From the NCBI GenBank assembly GCA_964622035.1, contig CAZUPF010000015.1:1-14524 (forward strand): a stretch of 14,524 bases of DNA. The letters are read 5' to 3'. The number at the start of each line of letters is the position of its first letter. Positions within the stretch are counted from its first letter, which is position 1. This DNA comes from CAZUPF01 sp964622035. GTDB lineage: Bacteria > Patescibacteriota > WWE3 > JAUXAW01 > JAYEID01. Below are positions 5,996-13,773 of this stretch, piece by piece. The position numbers and the translations under genes are program-made. Under the pieces are notes generated by a model. That model worked only from the letters and a program-made list of their open reading frames with translations. It was not told the origin of the DNA and did not search any database.

Positions 5996-7660
5996 CTAGT
6001 CCTCCCCCTTTACACCAATTATTTTGTAGATCGGACCCACGCTTTGGATTATGTACCGTCCGGCCCAAGTAGTCCGCACCGCCTGCTCCGCGGCCAAGGG
6101 CTCTCCTCCCACCGCCAGGTAAATCGGATGGCCTCCTCTGTTCAGCTCTATAAACTCCAGTAGCGCCTCGAATGCTTTGCCCTGGTCCATTGTCGTTTCG
6201 ACTTGGGGAAACTTCAGTTCGGGGTGGTTCCTTTTTGCCTGCTTCAACATCCAGCCCAACTTGTAGAAAAAGTTCTCATGGAGTACCGCCACATCCACCC
6301 TTTCAGGAAAAACGACCTGCCGAAAATAAGTAAGCCCCAAGAAGAATTCATCTCCCTCGGTAAGCACAATCGCCCCCGGCTCCAAAACCCTAAAAACATC
6401 CCTCCCATAATTAAAGGCCTCCTTCTCAGTGTGAAGGTCAACCTCTTTCCATTTTAGAAAAATGTTCGTACTCGCAAGCACCACCAGCAAAAAACTGAAA
6501 AGAAGCGAGGCGGCCTTGGCAAAAGTAATCTCAATCTCTTCTCTCTTCCAAAAAGGGGTAATCCGTGCGAGTAGCCGGGAGTGGCGGCTTTCCAGCCAAC
6601 CTACTGGCCCAGAAAAAAGCTCTCGAACCACGAGGCAGCCCTCCGCCAAAAACAAAGCTAGGTTAAAAAATACCGGAAGAAGGTATGTTTCAATGTTCAC
6701 AATGTTGTAGTTGAAAATAAAGAGAAGCTGAAAAAGAATGGAAAAAATCAGAAAATCCCGCACCCTGCCCCTCCGACCGAAGAACAACCCCAGGACCAAA
6801 ATAAAAATTCCCAAAGGATTAAAGGTTTCCCAAGCCCAAACCATAAAACGGGCGATATTATCTAGAAGAAGAGCTGGGGCAACGAACAAAAAGGCCTGAT
6901 ACTCTCGAGCAGTTACGTGAGAAATAAAGCGCGAGAGGTTAGAGGGGTCCCCCCAATTTAAAGCCGGTTGCATTGCGGATCGGATTGGTAAATACAGATA
7001 GGGCAGAAGTCCGGCGAGAAAAAAGGCGCCCGCCCGGAAAATATTCCTAACCGACTTCAAAAAACCAGGTACTACCGTAAGAATCATAAATAAGATCGCC
7101 GGGGCGATGGCTAGAGAGGAGGTGTGGTTGGTTAGCGACAAACCCCAAAGAAACAGGGCCCCGTGAAGGAAGCTATCTCGGCGGACCCCAAGCACACCAG
7201 AACGCTCCCAAAAAATAAGAAGGTAGGTCGTGATGGCCACTAGAAAGAGGTTCAAAGTCAAAACCTCGGCGATGATACTCTGCCCCCAAAGAAGCGGGGA
7301 GAAGGCCAGAAAAACAGAGGCAGCAAAAGAGGACTTACGGCTTTTGGTTACCAAAAACGCTGCCAAATAAGTGACAACCAGGGAAAACCAGCCGAAAACA
7401 AGCGACATGAGGTTAAACTTTGCCGCCGGGTTACTGAAAAAGGGAAGGAGTTTAAAAACCTGCCCCACCAAAACATACAGAGGCGTTCCCGGGGGATGGG
7501 GAATGCCCCAAGTGTAAACGCAAGCGATCAGATCTCCCCCATCGTAACCAAAGTGCTCCCAAGTAAGTCCGGGGGGCATAGTTAGTAGGTAAACAACTAG
7601 TACAGGCACCGAAAGGGCCAAAATTGGCAAATAGTGGGTGGCTTTGATAGGTATTCTCAT
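5996..7660 (-). CDS. DUF2723 (GT117-like) GT-C membrane glycosyltransferase, TMEM260-type
   Basis: Predicted polytopic glycosyltransferase using a lipid-linked sugar on the extracytoplasmic side. The family includes human TMEM260, a protein O-mannosyltransferase. It has 554 residues. The DUF2723 N-terminal signature is complete: MPPGLTWEHFGYDGGDLI (28-45), WGIPHPPGTPLY (51-62), KFNLMS (81-86), then GQSIIAEVLTLN (126-137), GLSLTNHTS (173-181), and YLPIRSAMQPALNWGDP (223-239) with HVTAREY (248-254). The Asp residues in the first large loop (D40, D43) are plausible catalytic positions by analogy with other GT-C enzymes. About ten helices run to residue 400, followed by a soluble C-terminal domain of about 150 residues. 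The gene starts 7 nt after the stop of its divergent paralogue; no SD is seen. The acceptor and the sugar cannot be read from the sequence. Confidence 0.9.
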   Translation of the reverse strand: MRIPIKATHYLPILALSVPVLVVYLLTMPPGLTWEHFGYDGGDLIACVYTWGIPHPPGTPLYVLVGQVFKLLPFFSNPAAKFNLMSLVFGWFSLVVTYLAAFLVTKSRKSSFAASVFLAFSPLLWGQSIIAEVLTLNLFLVAITTYLLIFWERSGVLGVRRDSFLHGALFLWGLSLTNHTSSLAIAPAILFMILTVVPGFLKSVRNIFRAGAFFLAGLLPYLYLPIRSAMQPALNWGDPSNLSRFISHVTAREYQAFLFVAPALLLDNIARFMVWAWETFNPLGIFILVLGLFFGRRGRVRDFLIFSILFQLLFIFNYNIVNIETYLLPVFFNLALFLAEGCLVVRELFSGPVGWLESRHSRLLARITPFWKREEIEITFAKAASLLFSFLLVVLASTNIFLKWKEVDLHTEKEAFNYGRDVFRVLEPGAIVLTEGDEFFLGLTYFRQVVFPERVDVAVLHENFFYKLGWMLKQAKRNHPELKFPQVETTMDQGKAFEALLEFIELNRGGHPIYLAVGGEPLAAEQAVRTTWAGRYIIQSVGPIYKIIGVKGED

Positions 7661-7667
7661 TTATTAA

Positions 7668-9227
7668 CTACTGATCCCCCAATATTCTGTACAGCGGTTC
7701 TTCGGCAATCAGGGATAGCCCCTCCCACTCCCCAACGCGACCCCCTACCCCCGTCGCCGGGTAGCTTAGGGTAAAAAAGACGGCCCGATCGTGGGCATTT
7801 CGGGCCGCAAAATCCCTAAGGGCCGCTAGAGCACTGAAATCGGTTTCCACCAAACTTAGAGACTCAGGAACAATCACTTCTGGGTAAAACTGGCAGATTC
7901 TTGCCACCTCCTTCTGGTCAAATCCCAAACTCGGGTGGGTTGCCAAAACACCCCGAGTTTTTCCAATGGCCTCAAAATATCGAAGCACGGACAAATATTC
8001 CTCCTTCTCAGCTAGAACAATTGCTCCCGGAGGAAGAGCCTCCCAAGCCTGCTCCCCGTAAAGTATCGCTGCTGTATCCGCCGCCCGGGAAAGGGAAGAG
8101 AGGCGCGCCGGAAAATCCCAAGCTATCATTACTGCCGCCAGAAAAGACAGCGCCCCAACGACCAAAAATCGAAGTGCTCTCCCCTCCTTCTTCAAACGAA
8201 AAACCAAAACAAATACCCGGGTCTTAAAGGCCGCCCCTATCTCTGTGTCGGAAAGGGCCCAAGCTAAGTCCCAAATAATCTTAAAGCCTAGAGAGGCCCA
8301 AAGAATAATCACCGAGAAAACCGGTAAATAGGCTCCAGACATCTCTGGTAAAGGGTAGATAGCGACAATTGCAAACAGACCAAGCAGGGAGCGGACCAGG
8401 GCGGGCCGCTGGCCGCCCCCAAAAATAAATCCCAGCCCTGCCAAAGGTAGGAGCACCCACCAATGCCCGAACAGCAAACCCCCAGCAAAGCTAAGCGCAT
8501 TCTGCCACGAGGAGAGGAAAACCGGTTTTAAGGGGGAGAGGGAGAAAACAAAGCCCCTCACAGGAAGGCCTAGGGCGGCGGCGGCGGAAATACCAGCAGC
8601 AATCACTACGACAAACACTAGTCCCGCACCCACGATATCCCAAAACCGAAGCTGCCCGCGCCCCTGCCACGCAGCTATTCCCAAAGGAAAGATCAGAAAG
8701 ACCGCCGCCGGGAAGCATAAAAAAGAAAGGGCCGAAAAGAAGACGGACCAAAATAGGGCGCAGCGCGGCCGCTCCTTAAAATAGAAAAGGGAGAAAAGGG
8801 CCAGCCAAAAAAGAAAAAACGCCAGTGTGTAAAAATTAGCAAACAAGGCAAAATACCAGAACTGGGGAAAGAACGCCAAACAAAGCCCCCCCAAAAAAGC
8901 CGGTTTAGTGTCTCTGGTCGCCTCCCAAATAACTAAGTAGATTAGAGACACGCCGAGGGAAGCGAACAACGCAGAGACCAGATTAGCCCTAAAGGCAAGA
9001 CTGCTGAGCGGTCCTAGACGGGACCACAGAGAGCCAAGCAGGAAGTAAAGCGGTGAAAAAGAAAAGGAGAAGAATCGGGGCTGAACTAGGGAAGCCAAAA
9101 GGTTCCCAACACTAGCTGGATCCCAAACAATCCCCGGAGCTAAAGTAGACCAGTAACCCAGAAAGGCAACAACGCCAAGAAGGGCAGCGTAAACAACGGG
9201 CGGGAACGGCGTCTTCATCTTCCTCAT
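7668..9227 (-). CDS. Divergent DUF2723-like GT-C membrane protein, paralogue of the downstream gene
   Basis: About 519 residues from the ATG at 9227. Alignment by eye to its neighbour is convincing at both ends: APGIVWDPASVGNLLASL matches the PPGLTW...GGDLI segment, then SPLYFLLGSLW and FRANLVSALF match PLYVLVGQVF and KFNLMSLVFG. In the C-terminal soluble part PPGAIVLAEKEEYLSVLRYF matches EPGAIVLTEGDEFFLGLTYF. The acidic loop (DGGD) and the HPPG motif are lost, so it may be inactive, have another substrate, or act as a partner of the canonical enzyme. Other in-frame starts exist (9275, 9272, 9218). 9227 gives an N-terminus like that of the paralogue, and a TATGAT -10-like element at 9276-9271 would fit it, with TTGAAC 19 bp upstream. 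A GGAGGAG lies about 18 nt before the ATG, farther than usual. Confidence 0.8.
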   Translation of the reverse strand: MRKMKTPFPPVVYAALLGVVAFLGYWSTLAPGIVWDPASVGNLLASLVQPRFFSFSFSPLYFLLGSLWSRLGPLSSLAFRANLVSALFASLGVSLIYLVIWEATRDTKPAFLGGLCLAFFPQFWYFALFANFYTLAFFLFWLALFSLFYFKERPRCALFWSVFFSALSFLCFPAAVFLIFPLGIAAWQGRGQLRFWDIVGAGLVFVVVIAAGISAAAALGLPVRGFVFSLSPLKPVFLSSWQNALSFAGGLLFGHWWVLLPLAGLGFIFGGGQRPALVRSLLGLFAIVAIYPLPEMSGAYLPVFSVIILWASLGFKIIWDLAWALSDTEIGAAFKTRVFVLVFRLKKEGRALRFLVVGALSFLAAVMIAWDFPARLSSLSRAADTAAILYGEQAWEALPPGAIVLAEKEEYLSVLRYFEAIGKTRGVLATHPSLGFDQKEVARICQFYPEVIVPESLSLVETDFSALAALRDFAARNAHDRAVFFTLSYPATGVGGRVGEWEGLSLIAEEPLYRILGDQ

Positions 9228-9340
9228 TAGCTTTAGTTTAGCTAACTCCTCCCCCTTCCGCAACGGCCGCATCATACCCACAGAAACACTAGATAGTTCA
9301 ACCAAACATTAGTAGAATAACTACAGTAACCAATTGTAAT

Positions 9341-10093
9341 ATGAACAGCTCTGAATACCAAAAACTCTACGAACTCGAAACCTCCTACTGGTGGCATGTA
9401 GGGAGACGAACGATTGTCGCCGTGTTAATCAGAAAATTCGCCCTACCGCTTGGGGGGCCTCGAAAACCATCCGCAACCGTAAAAATTCTTGATATCGGCT
9501 GCGGAACGGGAGAAACTACAAAATTCCTCTCCCAGTTCGGTAAAGTTACCGGCCTAGATGCCGCCGAGCAAGCGGTTGAATTCTGTAAAAGGAGGGGTCT
9601 CTTCAATATTAAGCACGGATGCGCTGAATGCCTCCCCTTCAAAGAAAATTCCTTCGGCCTTGTTACTATGCTAGATCTCTTGGAACACGTCGAAAACGAC
9701 TCCCAAGCTCTCGAAGAGAGTTATCGAGTGCTGAGCAGCAACGGAACCCTACTCATCACCGTCCCCGCTCACCCCACCCTCTGGAGCGAGCATGACATAG
9801 CCCTCCAGCACCAAAGGCGTTACTTGAAAAAGGAACTCCGCGCTAAGGTTGAGAGGGCGGGATTTAAAGTTCAGAAGCTCAGCTTCGCAGTCACCACACT
9901 CTTTCTGCCAATGCTAGTTTATCGCCGCCTCCAAAGGATACTTCCCCCAAACCGAAAGCCGCAAACGTCCTATGTCCTTCTTCCTACTTGGTTAAACAAT
10001 ACCCTCATCGCCCTCCTAAAACTGGAAGCGGGGGCTCTGGAGTACAGCAATTTACCTTTTGGAGCATCACTAGTCTGCCTTGCCAAAAAATGA
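9341..10093 (+). CDS. Class I SAM-dependent methyltransferase (Methyltransf_11 type)
   Basis: Cytoplasmic methyltransferase of 250 residues with a Rossmann fold. Motif I is VKILDIGCGTGE (47-58), the acidic SAM-ribose residue is in GLDAAE (Asp73), and the post-II/III region is LDLLEHVEND (111-120) with RVLSSNGTLLITVPAH (129-144). The stretch LWSEHDIALQHQRRY (147-161) recurs in methyltransferases encoded near polysaccharide and membrane glycan genes. The N-terminal YELETSYWWHVGRR is also typical of that subgroup. A hydrophobic stretch at about 186-196 may touch the membrane. The stop overlaps the start of the next gene as ATGA (10090-10093), so the two are translationally coupled. The substrate is unknown; a glycan, lipid-linked sugar or protein modification is plausible from context. 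No SD or good promoter was found in the 113-bp divergent gap upstream. Confidence 0.9.
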   Translation: MNSSEYQKLYELETSYWWHVGRRTIVAVLIRKFALPLGGPRKPSATVKILDIGCGTGETTKFLSQFGKVTGLDAAEQAVEFCKRRGLFNIKHGCAECLPFKENSFGLVTMLDLLEHVENDSQALEESYRVLSSNGTLLITVPAHPTLWSEHDIALQHQRRYLKKELRAKVERAGFKVQKLSFAVTTLFLPMLVYRRLQRILPPNRKPQTSYVLLPTWLNNTLIALLKLEAGALEYSNLPFGASLVCLAKK

Positions 10094-12024
10094 ACAAAAT
10101 TGTAACCTACGCCACCATTATCCTGGCCCTAATTTTTGTGGGCGCAATTTCTATCCAAGCGCGAACCAACTCCGATATCTGGCTCTGGTTACGGGTCGGG
10201 AAGCTAATTAGAGAAACAGGCCAGTTCCCCAAAGAGGACTTTCTCTCCTACACAGCTACTGGAAGGGAGTGGATTGCTCATGGTTGGGGCTTCGGATTAC
10301 TGAGTTACACTATTCACAAACACCTAGGAAGGCTGGGCCTGGTCGGTCTCCGGCTCGCCATCAGCTGGTTGGTATTCTTTATCCTCAGGCGAACCGCGCG
10401 AACCTACGCCGCATCTTCCACCATTTTTGCCGCCATTGCCTGTTTCTCATTCTATGTCATCTCCACTGCCTGGGTCGTCCGCCCCCATTTGCTGGGAGCT
10501 TTCTACCTCGCCATTCTCATGCTGATTCTCACCCTCTACCAAGCAGGACGAACAGGCTACGCCTGCTTCATCCCCTTGCTAACTTTTGTCTGGGCCAACA
10601 CCCACGCCAGCCTCCCCATCGCCTTCGCCCTCATGTTTCTCCTTTTAGGCGCCGAGCTACTGGAAAAACTCCTAAGATCTAAAACAACTAGTAGCTACAA
10701 ACTACTAGCTACTGTCATTTCCCTTTCCTTCCTAACATCCCTGATCAACCCCTACCATCTCGGGATCTACCAATATTTCTTTAAAATCAACTCTCTCGTA
10801 AAAGACAACATTCTCGAGTGGCTCCCCCTGGCCAACTACTTCGACTGGTCGAACGCCCAAGCTTTTCTTATTTTCCTCGCTCTCGTCCTTCTCACCCTAG
10901 TTCTCGTTGGCGCCACCGAACCGAAAAAGGTTTCCTACTTTGAGGTGGGATTAACGCTCGTTTCGGCCTACCTGTCCCTCTCAGCCCTCCGCCACATTTT
11001 GGTGGCTACTATCATCCTCACCCCCATACTAGCCAAAAACGTAACTATCTTGCTCCACAAAATAAAGCTAGAAAACCCGAGGCTGGGCAGCACTCTCGGT
11101 ACCCTTGTCTTAATCCCCCTCGCACTGCTGTCCATTAAACCCACCCGCAACATCGCCCACGGGGGATGGGGTATCCGGCGGGATATTATCTCCACCGAGG
11201 CAATAAACTTCATCAAAGAAAAACGGCCCGCGGGGAATATGTACAACCACTTCGACTTTGGGAGCTCGCTTCTTTGGCACATCTACCCCCAGTACCAAAC
11301 CTTCATTGACGGCCGAGTCGACATGTTCGTCCCCGATATTTATATGGAGTGGCTAATCCCGGCCACCGGCAAGGATGGTTGGGAGGAAACCCTGGAAAAA
11401 TACCAAATAGGTTGGATAGTCTTTCCCACCGGCAGCGTCTGGAGCGCGCTCAGAGAAGATTTAGAAAGAGAAGATGCCTGGTGTCTCGTTTTCTGGGATG
11501 ATACCACCAGCATCATCCTAAAAAAGGAAGTCAACGACCGGCTTTGCCAGAGCTATGCCTACCAAGCCGCCCTCCCCCTAAGTGCAACCTCCGTCCAGAG
11601 GGAGGGGGGCGCCGTTGAGGAGGCCGAAAGGGAGTATCAAAGGGCAATCCAAGACTCGCCCCGTAACGCCAATGCCCACAACAAGCTAGGAATGCTGTAC
11701 GCCTCCGAAGGGAAGATAGGCGCCGCCCGCGAACAGCTCCAAAAAGCAATCGCAGTCAGCCCCCGGTACACCACCGCCTATTTAAATCTAGCGACTCTCT
11801 ACGAGAAGGGGGACCCCCGAAAAGCAATTGAAATTCTCAAGGATGCCATTGGTAAGAACTCCGCTGCGCCCGACCCCTACAAAAAGCTAGCCATTATCTA
11901 CGGTAAAAATCTGGGAGAGAGCAAAACCGCCCAAAAATACCTACGCCAATACCAGAAAAAAACCGATAACGACACCGAAAAAGAATGGGCCGAACAGTTG
12001 TGGTTGTACTTAGAAAATACTTGA
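10090..12024 (+). CDS. Polytopic GT-C-like membrane protein with C-terminal TPR repeats
   Basis: 644 residues. About ten to eleven hydrophobic helices lie between residues 5 and 350. The N-terminal loop TNSDIWLWLRVGKLIRETG (26-44) with FLSYTATGREWIAHGWG (51-67) is the family hallmark, seen in many bacterial glycosyltransferase-39-like membrane proteins of unknown activity. A soluble segment includes YNHFDFGSSLLWHIYP (385-400) and FIDGRVDMF (405-413), also conserved in this group. The tail carries about three TPR units (roughly 508-623; for example NAHNKLGMLYASEGKIGAAREQ), suggesting protein-protein contact. The ATG at 10090 overlaps the methyltransferase stop; an upstream start at 9988 would lie inside that gene in another frame and is less likely. 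The last codon and the stop (ACT TGA) come from the first unit of the 14-bp repeat that follows. A sugar or acceptor cannot be assigned. Confidence 0.85.
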   Translation: MNKIVTYATIILALIFVGAISIQARTNSDIWLWLRVGKLIRETGQFPKEDFLSYTATGREWIAHGWGFGLLSYTIHKHLGRLGLVGLRLAISWLVFFILRRTARTYAASSTIFAAIACFSFYVISTAWVVRPHLLGAFYLAILMLILTLYQAGRTGYACFIPLLTFVWANTHASLPIAFALMFLLLGAELLEKLLRSKTTSSYKLLATVISLSFLTSLINPYHLGIYQYFFKINSLVKDNILEWLPLANYFDWSNAQAFLIFLALVLLTLVLVGATEPKKVSYFEVGLTLVSAYLSLSALRHILVATIILTPILAKNVTILLHKIKLENPRLGSTLGTLVLIPLALLSIKPTRNIAHGGWGIRRDIISTEAINFIKEKRPAGNMYNHFDFGSSLLWHIYPQYQTFIDGRVDMFVPDIYMEWLIPATGKDGWEETLEKYQIGWIVFPTGSVWSALREDLEREDAWCLVFWDDTTSIILKKEVNDRLCQSYAYQAALPLSATSVQREGGAVEEAEREYQRAIQDSPRNANAHNKLGMLYASEGKIGAAREQLQKAIAVSPRYTTAYLNLATLYEKGDPRKAIEILKDAIGKNSAAPDPYKKLAIIYGKNLGESKTAQKYLRQYQKKTDNDTEKEWAEQLWLYLENT

Positions 12025-12060
12025 CACGGGGTACTTGACACAGGATACTTGACACGGGAT
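12019..12060 (+). repeat. 14-bp tandem repeat, three near-perfect units (two decayed units may follow)
   Basis: ACTTGACACGGGGT (12019-12032), ACTTGACACAGGAT (12033-12046) and ACTTGACACGGGAT (12047-12060) follow each other without a gap. The 14-bp register continues weakly at 12061 (ACTAAGTG...) and 12075 (ACTTGG...). The first unit supplies the final Thr codon and the stop of the TPR gene. Each unit contains TTGACA. Confidence 0.9.
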
Positions 12061-12063
12061 ACT
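12021..12063 (+). promoter_or_regulatory. Two overlapping sigma70-type promoters built from the 14-bp repeat
   Basis: TTGACA at 12021-12026 has GATACT at 12044-12049 exactly 17 bp later. TTGACA at 12035-12040 has GATACT at 12058-12063, again with a 17-bp spacer. The -35 hexamers are perfect and the -10 hexamers match 4 of 6 consensus positions. A third TTGACA (12049-12054) has only GACACT (12072-12077) at this distance. The spacing arises because two repeat units (28 bp) separate equivalent positions. Starts near 12056 and 12070 would drive the secreted protein gene at 12095. This is consensus matching, not measured. Confidence 0.6.
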
Positions 12064-12094
12064 AAGTGCGAGACACTTGGTTTACTACCTGCCT

Positions 12095-12727
12095 ATGAGT
12101 TGTACAGTCGGTAACATAAGAGCCGCGAAGAGGGTAAAAGTTTTTATGTGGTCCTCCTTTCTGGGCCTGCTCTGCTATTCGGCCTGGGCGGGTAGTAACA
12201 CCACCGAAGCTGGCGCCGCAGCAGAAACCTCCACCACCCGAACCGTTACCGTCAATGCGACCGTCGCCCACGCTATTGAACTTTACGTTAGCACTAGCAA
12301 TGTCACTCTCAATGTCGCCAGCCCCGGCTCTGCCGTTGAAGCAGAGCACGATATCCAAGTTCGCACCAACTCCAGCACCGGTTACAAGCTCTTTCAGAAA
12401 CATAGTCAGAACCTTCTCCACACGGATACATCCACCATCATTGACCCCGACTGGATTGGGACGGTAGATGCTCCCGTAGTCGTGGGCTCTGTCGGTAACG
12501 GCCTCGGCTTTTCTCTCTGCGGAGCCAATGTTGTCGAGGCTATCTGGAACACCGGAGATAATTGGGCAACCTTTGCCGCCACCGCCACTGAAGCGAATAA
12601 CTACGCCTGCTACGATGCGGCTAACACCGTCATCAATGTCTTCTACACCCTGGATGTCGAAACCACCCAAAAAGCGGGCAGCTATACTAACGAAGTCGAG
12701 TGGTACGCCGTCACCAACGACACCTAA
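12095..12727 (+). CDS. Secreted Thr-rich beta-sandwich surface protein, WxL-domain-like
   Basis: About 210 residues. A positively charged n-region (RAAKRVK) and hydrophobic h-region (about 17-30) end at AWA (30-32), a good signal peptidase I site. A Thr/Ser/Ala-rich linker (35-55) could be O-glycosylated. The mature domain alternates beta-strand patterns: TVTVNATVAHAIELYVS (50-66), VRTNSSTGYKL (89-99), then a C-terminal strand pair AGSYTNEVEWYAVTND (194-209). This resembles WxL-type surface domains and small CPR surface proteins, though the canonical Trp-x-Leu motif is absent or degenerate. Cys142 and Cys172 may pair. The next gene encodes a WxLIP-like protein, the usual partner. The ATG at 12095 is chosen because it keeps the basic n-region; a TTG at 12077 and an ATG at 12146 (with GAAGAGGG upstream) are alternatives. 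It lies directly downstream of the repeat-built promoters. Confidence 0.72.
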   Translation: MSCTVGNIRAAKRVKVFMWSSFLGLLCYSAWAGSNTTEAGAAAETSTTRTVTVNATVAHAIELYVSTSNVTLNVASPGSAVEAEHDIQVRTNSSTGYKLFQKHSQNLLHTDTSTIIDPDWIGTVDAPVVVGSVGNGLGFSLCGANVVEAIWNTGDNWATFAATATEANNYACYDAANTVINVFYTLDVETTQKAGSYTNEVEWYAVTNDT

Positions 12728-12831
12728 GTATTAAAGCAGTTCGGCTAACCTTTTCCCCCAAGCCCCCTCAGGTTTCTCTTAAAACCCGTTAACAGCTCTT
12801 CTTGTCAGAACTAACACAATCAGCTAAACTC

Positions 12832-12836
12832 GAGGT
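12832..12836 (+). promoter_or_regulatory. Shine-Dalgarno site of the WxLIP-like gene
   Basis: GAGGT sits 7 nt before the ATG at 12844, the only well-placed SD I see in the window. It decides for this start over a TTG at 12802. Confidence 0.7.
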
Positions 12837-12843
12837 AGCAGAC

Positions 12844-13773
12844 ATGAGAAAACTAATTCTCCCAACTTTACTAACCCTCATCGCAACGCTAACCATCGGT
12901 CGGGCGCGGGTGGCTTATGCGGCTAGCGCCATTCAAATCGCCCCAACCTCCCTGGAATTTGAAATTGCGCCTGGGGAGACATATGTCAACCAAGATTTTA
13001 ACCTCTTTAACCCTTCACGCACCGAAGCCCAAGTAATGACCCCCAAAGTACTCGATTTCTCCGTAGAGGGTGAGACCGGAACCTATAACTTCGCGGTTCG
13101 GCCCAACAGAATGTTTTCCCTCTCCGAATGGGTCACTTTCTCCCCCTCAGAAATAACTCTTGAACCACTCGAAGTGCAAACGCTAACCCTAACTATCACC
13201 GCTCCCGAAGACGCCGAGCCTGGAGGACACTACGCCATGCTCCTAACCTCCTCCCAACCACTCGAACTTGGCGATGGTGACGGGGGGGTAGTACTCCGAG
13301 CCGTTGGCGGTGTCGGGGCACCGCTTTTCGCCACCGTCCCCGGTGAAATCTCTTGGGAGGGCAAAATTTTAGAGGTTATGCCAGTCCCCTTCAAAAACTT
13401 CGGGCCGGTAGATTTTAAACTACGATTCCAAAACCTGGGTACCGTCCACTATAAACCTTACGGGAAAATAGAGGTGTTTGACTTTCTAAATAATAAAGTT
13501 GGCGAGGTAGAAATCCCCCCCACCCGCGTTTTCCCCCAAACGATTCGCCAGATGGAAGCCAACTGGGGAAGGCTCCTCCTCATTGGAAAGTATCGGGCCA
13601 AAGCCACACTAACTTATGGAAAACCGGGAGAGGAAAAAACCGACACCGCCGAAATTGCCTTTTGGGGCTTCCCCTACAAAGGGGCGCTAGTTACCCTGGT
13701 AACCTTGGGGCTAGTAGTCGCTGTTTCTAAGCTAAGAAAAAAGGAAGATAAAAACTCACTGCGCCCCTCTTAA
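12844..13773 (+). CDS. WxLIP/DUF916-like surface protein with C-terminal membrane anchor
   Basis: 309 residues. The signal peptide at 1-26 ends in AYA before Ala27. The first domain (about 29-135) matches the DUF916 peptidoglycan-binding pattern: IQIAPTSLEFEIAPGETY (30-47), FNLFNPSRTEAQV, LSEWVTFSPSEITLEPLE (93-110), and APEDAEPGGHYAMLL (120-134). The second, Ig-like domain (about 165-272) has NLGTVHYKPYGKIEVFD (197-213) and IGKYRAKATLTYG (247-259). A helix at 279-296 and a basic tail (KLRKKEDK) anchor it. In Firmicutes, WxLIP proteins bind peptidoglycan and hold WxL proteins on the surface; the preceding gene fits that partner role. The ORF contains a seven-G run near 13285. Its 3' end overlaps that of the convergent prepilin gene by 18 bp. 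Confidence 0.87.
   Translation: MRKLILPTLLTLIATLTIGRARVAYAASAIQIAPTSLEFEIAPGETYVNQDFNLFNPSRTEAQVMTPKVLDFSVEGETGTYNFAVRPNRMFSLSEWVTFSPSEITLEPLEVQTLTLTITAPEDAEPGGHYAMLLTSSQPLELGDGDGGVVLRAVGGVGAPLFATVPGEISWEGKILEVMPVPFKNFGPVDFKLRFQNLGTVHYKPYGKIEVFDFLNNKVGEVEIPPTRVFPQTIRQMEANWGRLLLIGKYRAKATLTYGKPGEEKTDTAEIAFWGFPYKGALVTLVTLGLVVAVSKLRKKEDKNSLRPS

Noticed and set aside
9313..9318. TAGAAT as -10 for the methyltransferase gene
   Set aside because: No acceptable -35 at 16-18 bp. It could still work, but the evidence is too thin.
9988..10089. Upstream start of the GT-C/TPR protein inside the methyltransferase gene
   Set aside because: It would add 34 polar residues before the first helix. The ATG at 10090 forms a clean ATGA coupling overlap and gives a normal membrane N-terminus.
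12019..12060. CRISPR-like or iteron array
   Set aside because: Units are 14 bp, directly abutting, with no spacers, no cas genes and no replication genes nearby. The promoter geometry is a better explanation.
12802..12830. TTGTCA-N17-TAAACT promoter before the WxLIP-like gene
   Set aside because: The start site would fall beyond the clear SD at 12832-12836, leaving it out of the message. Co-transcription from the repeat promoters is simpler.
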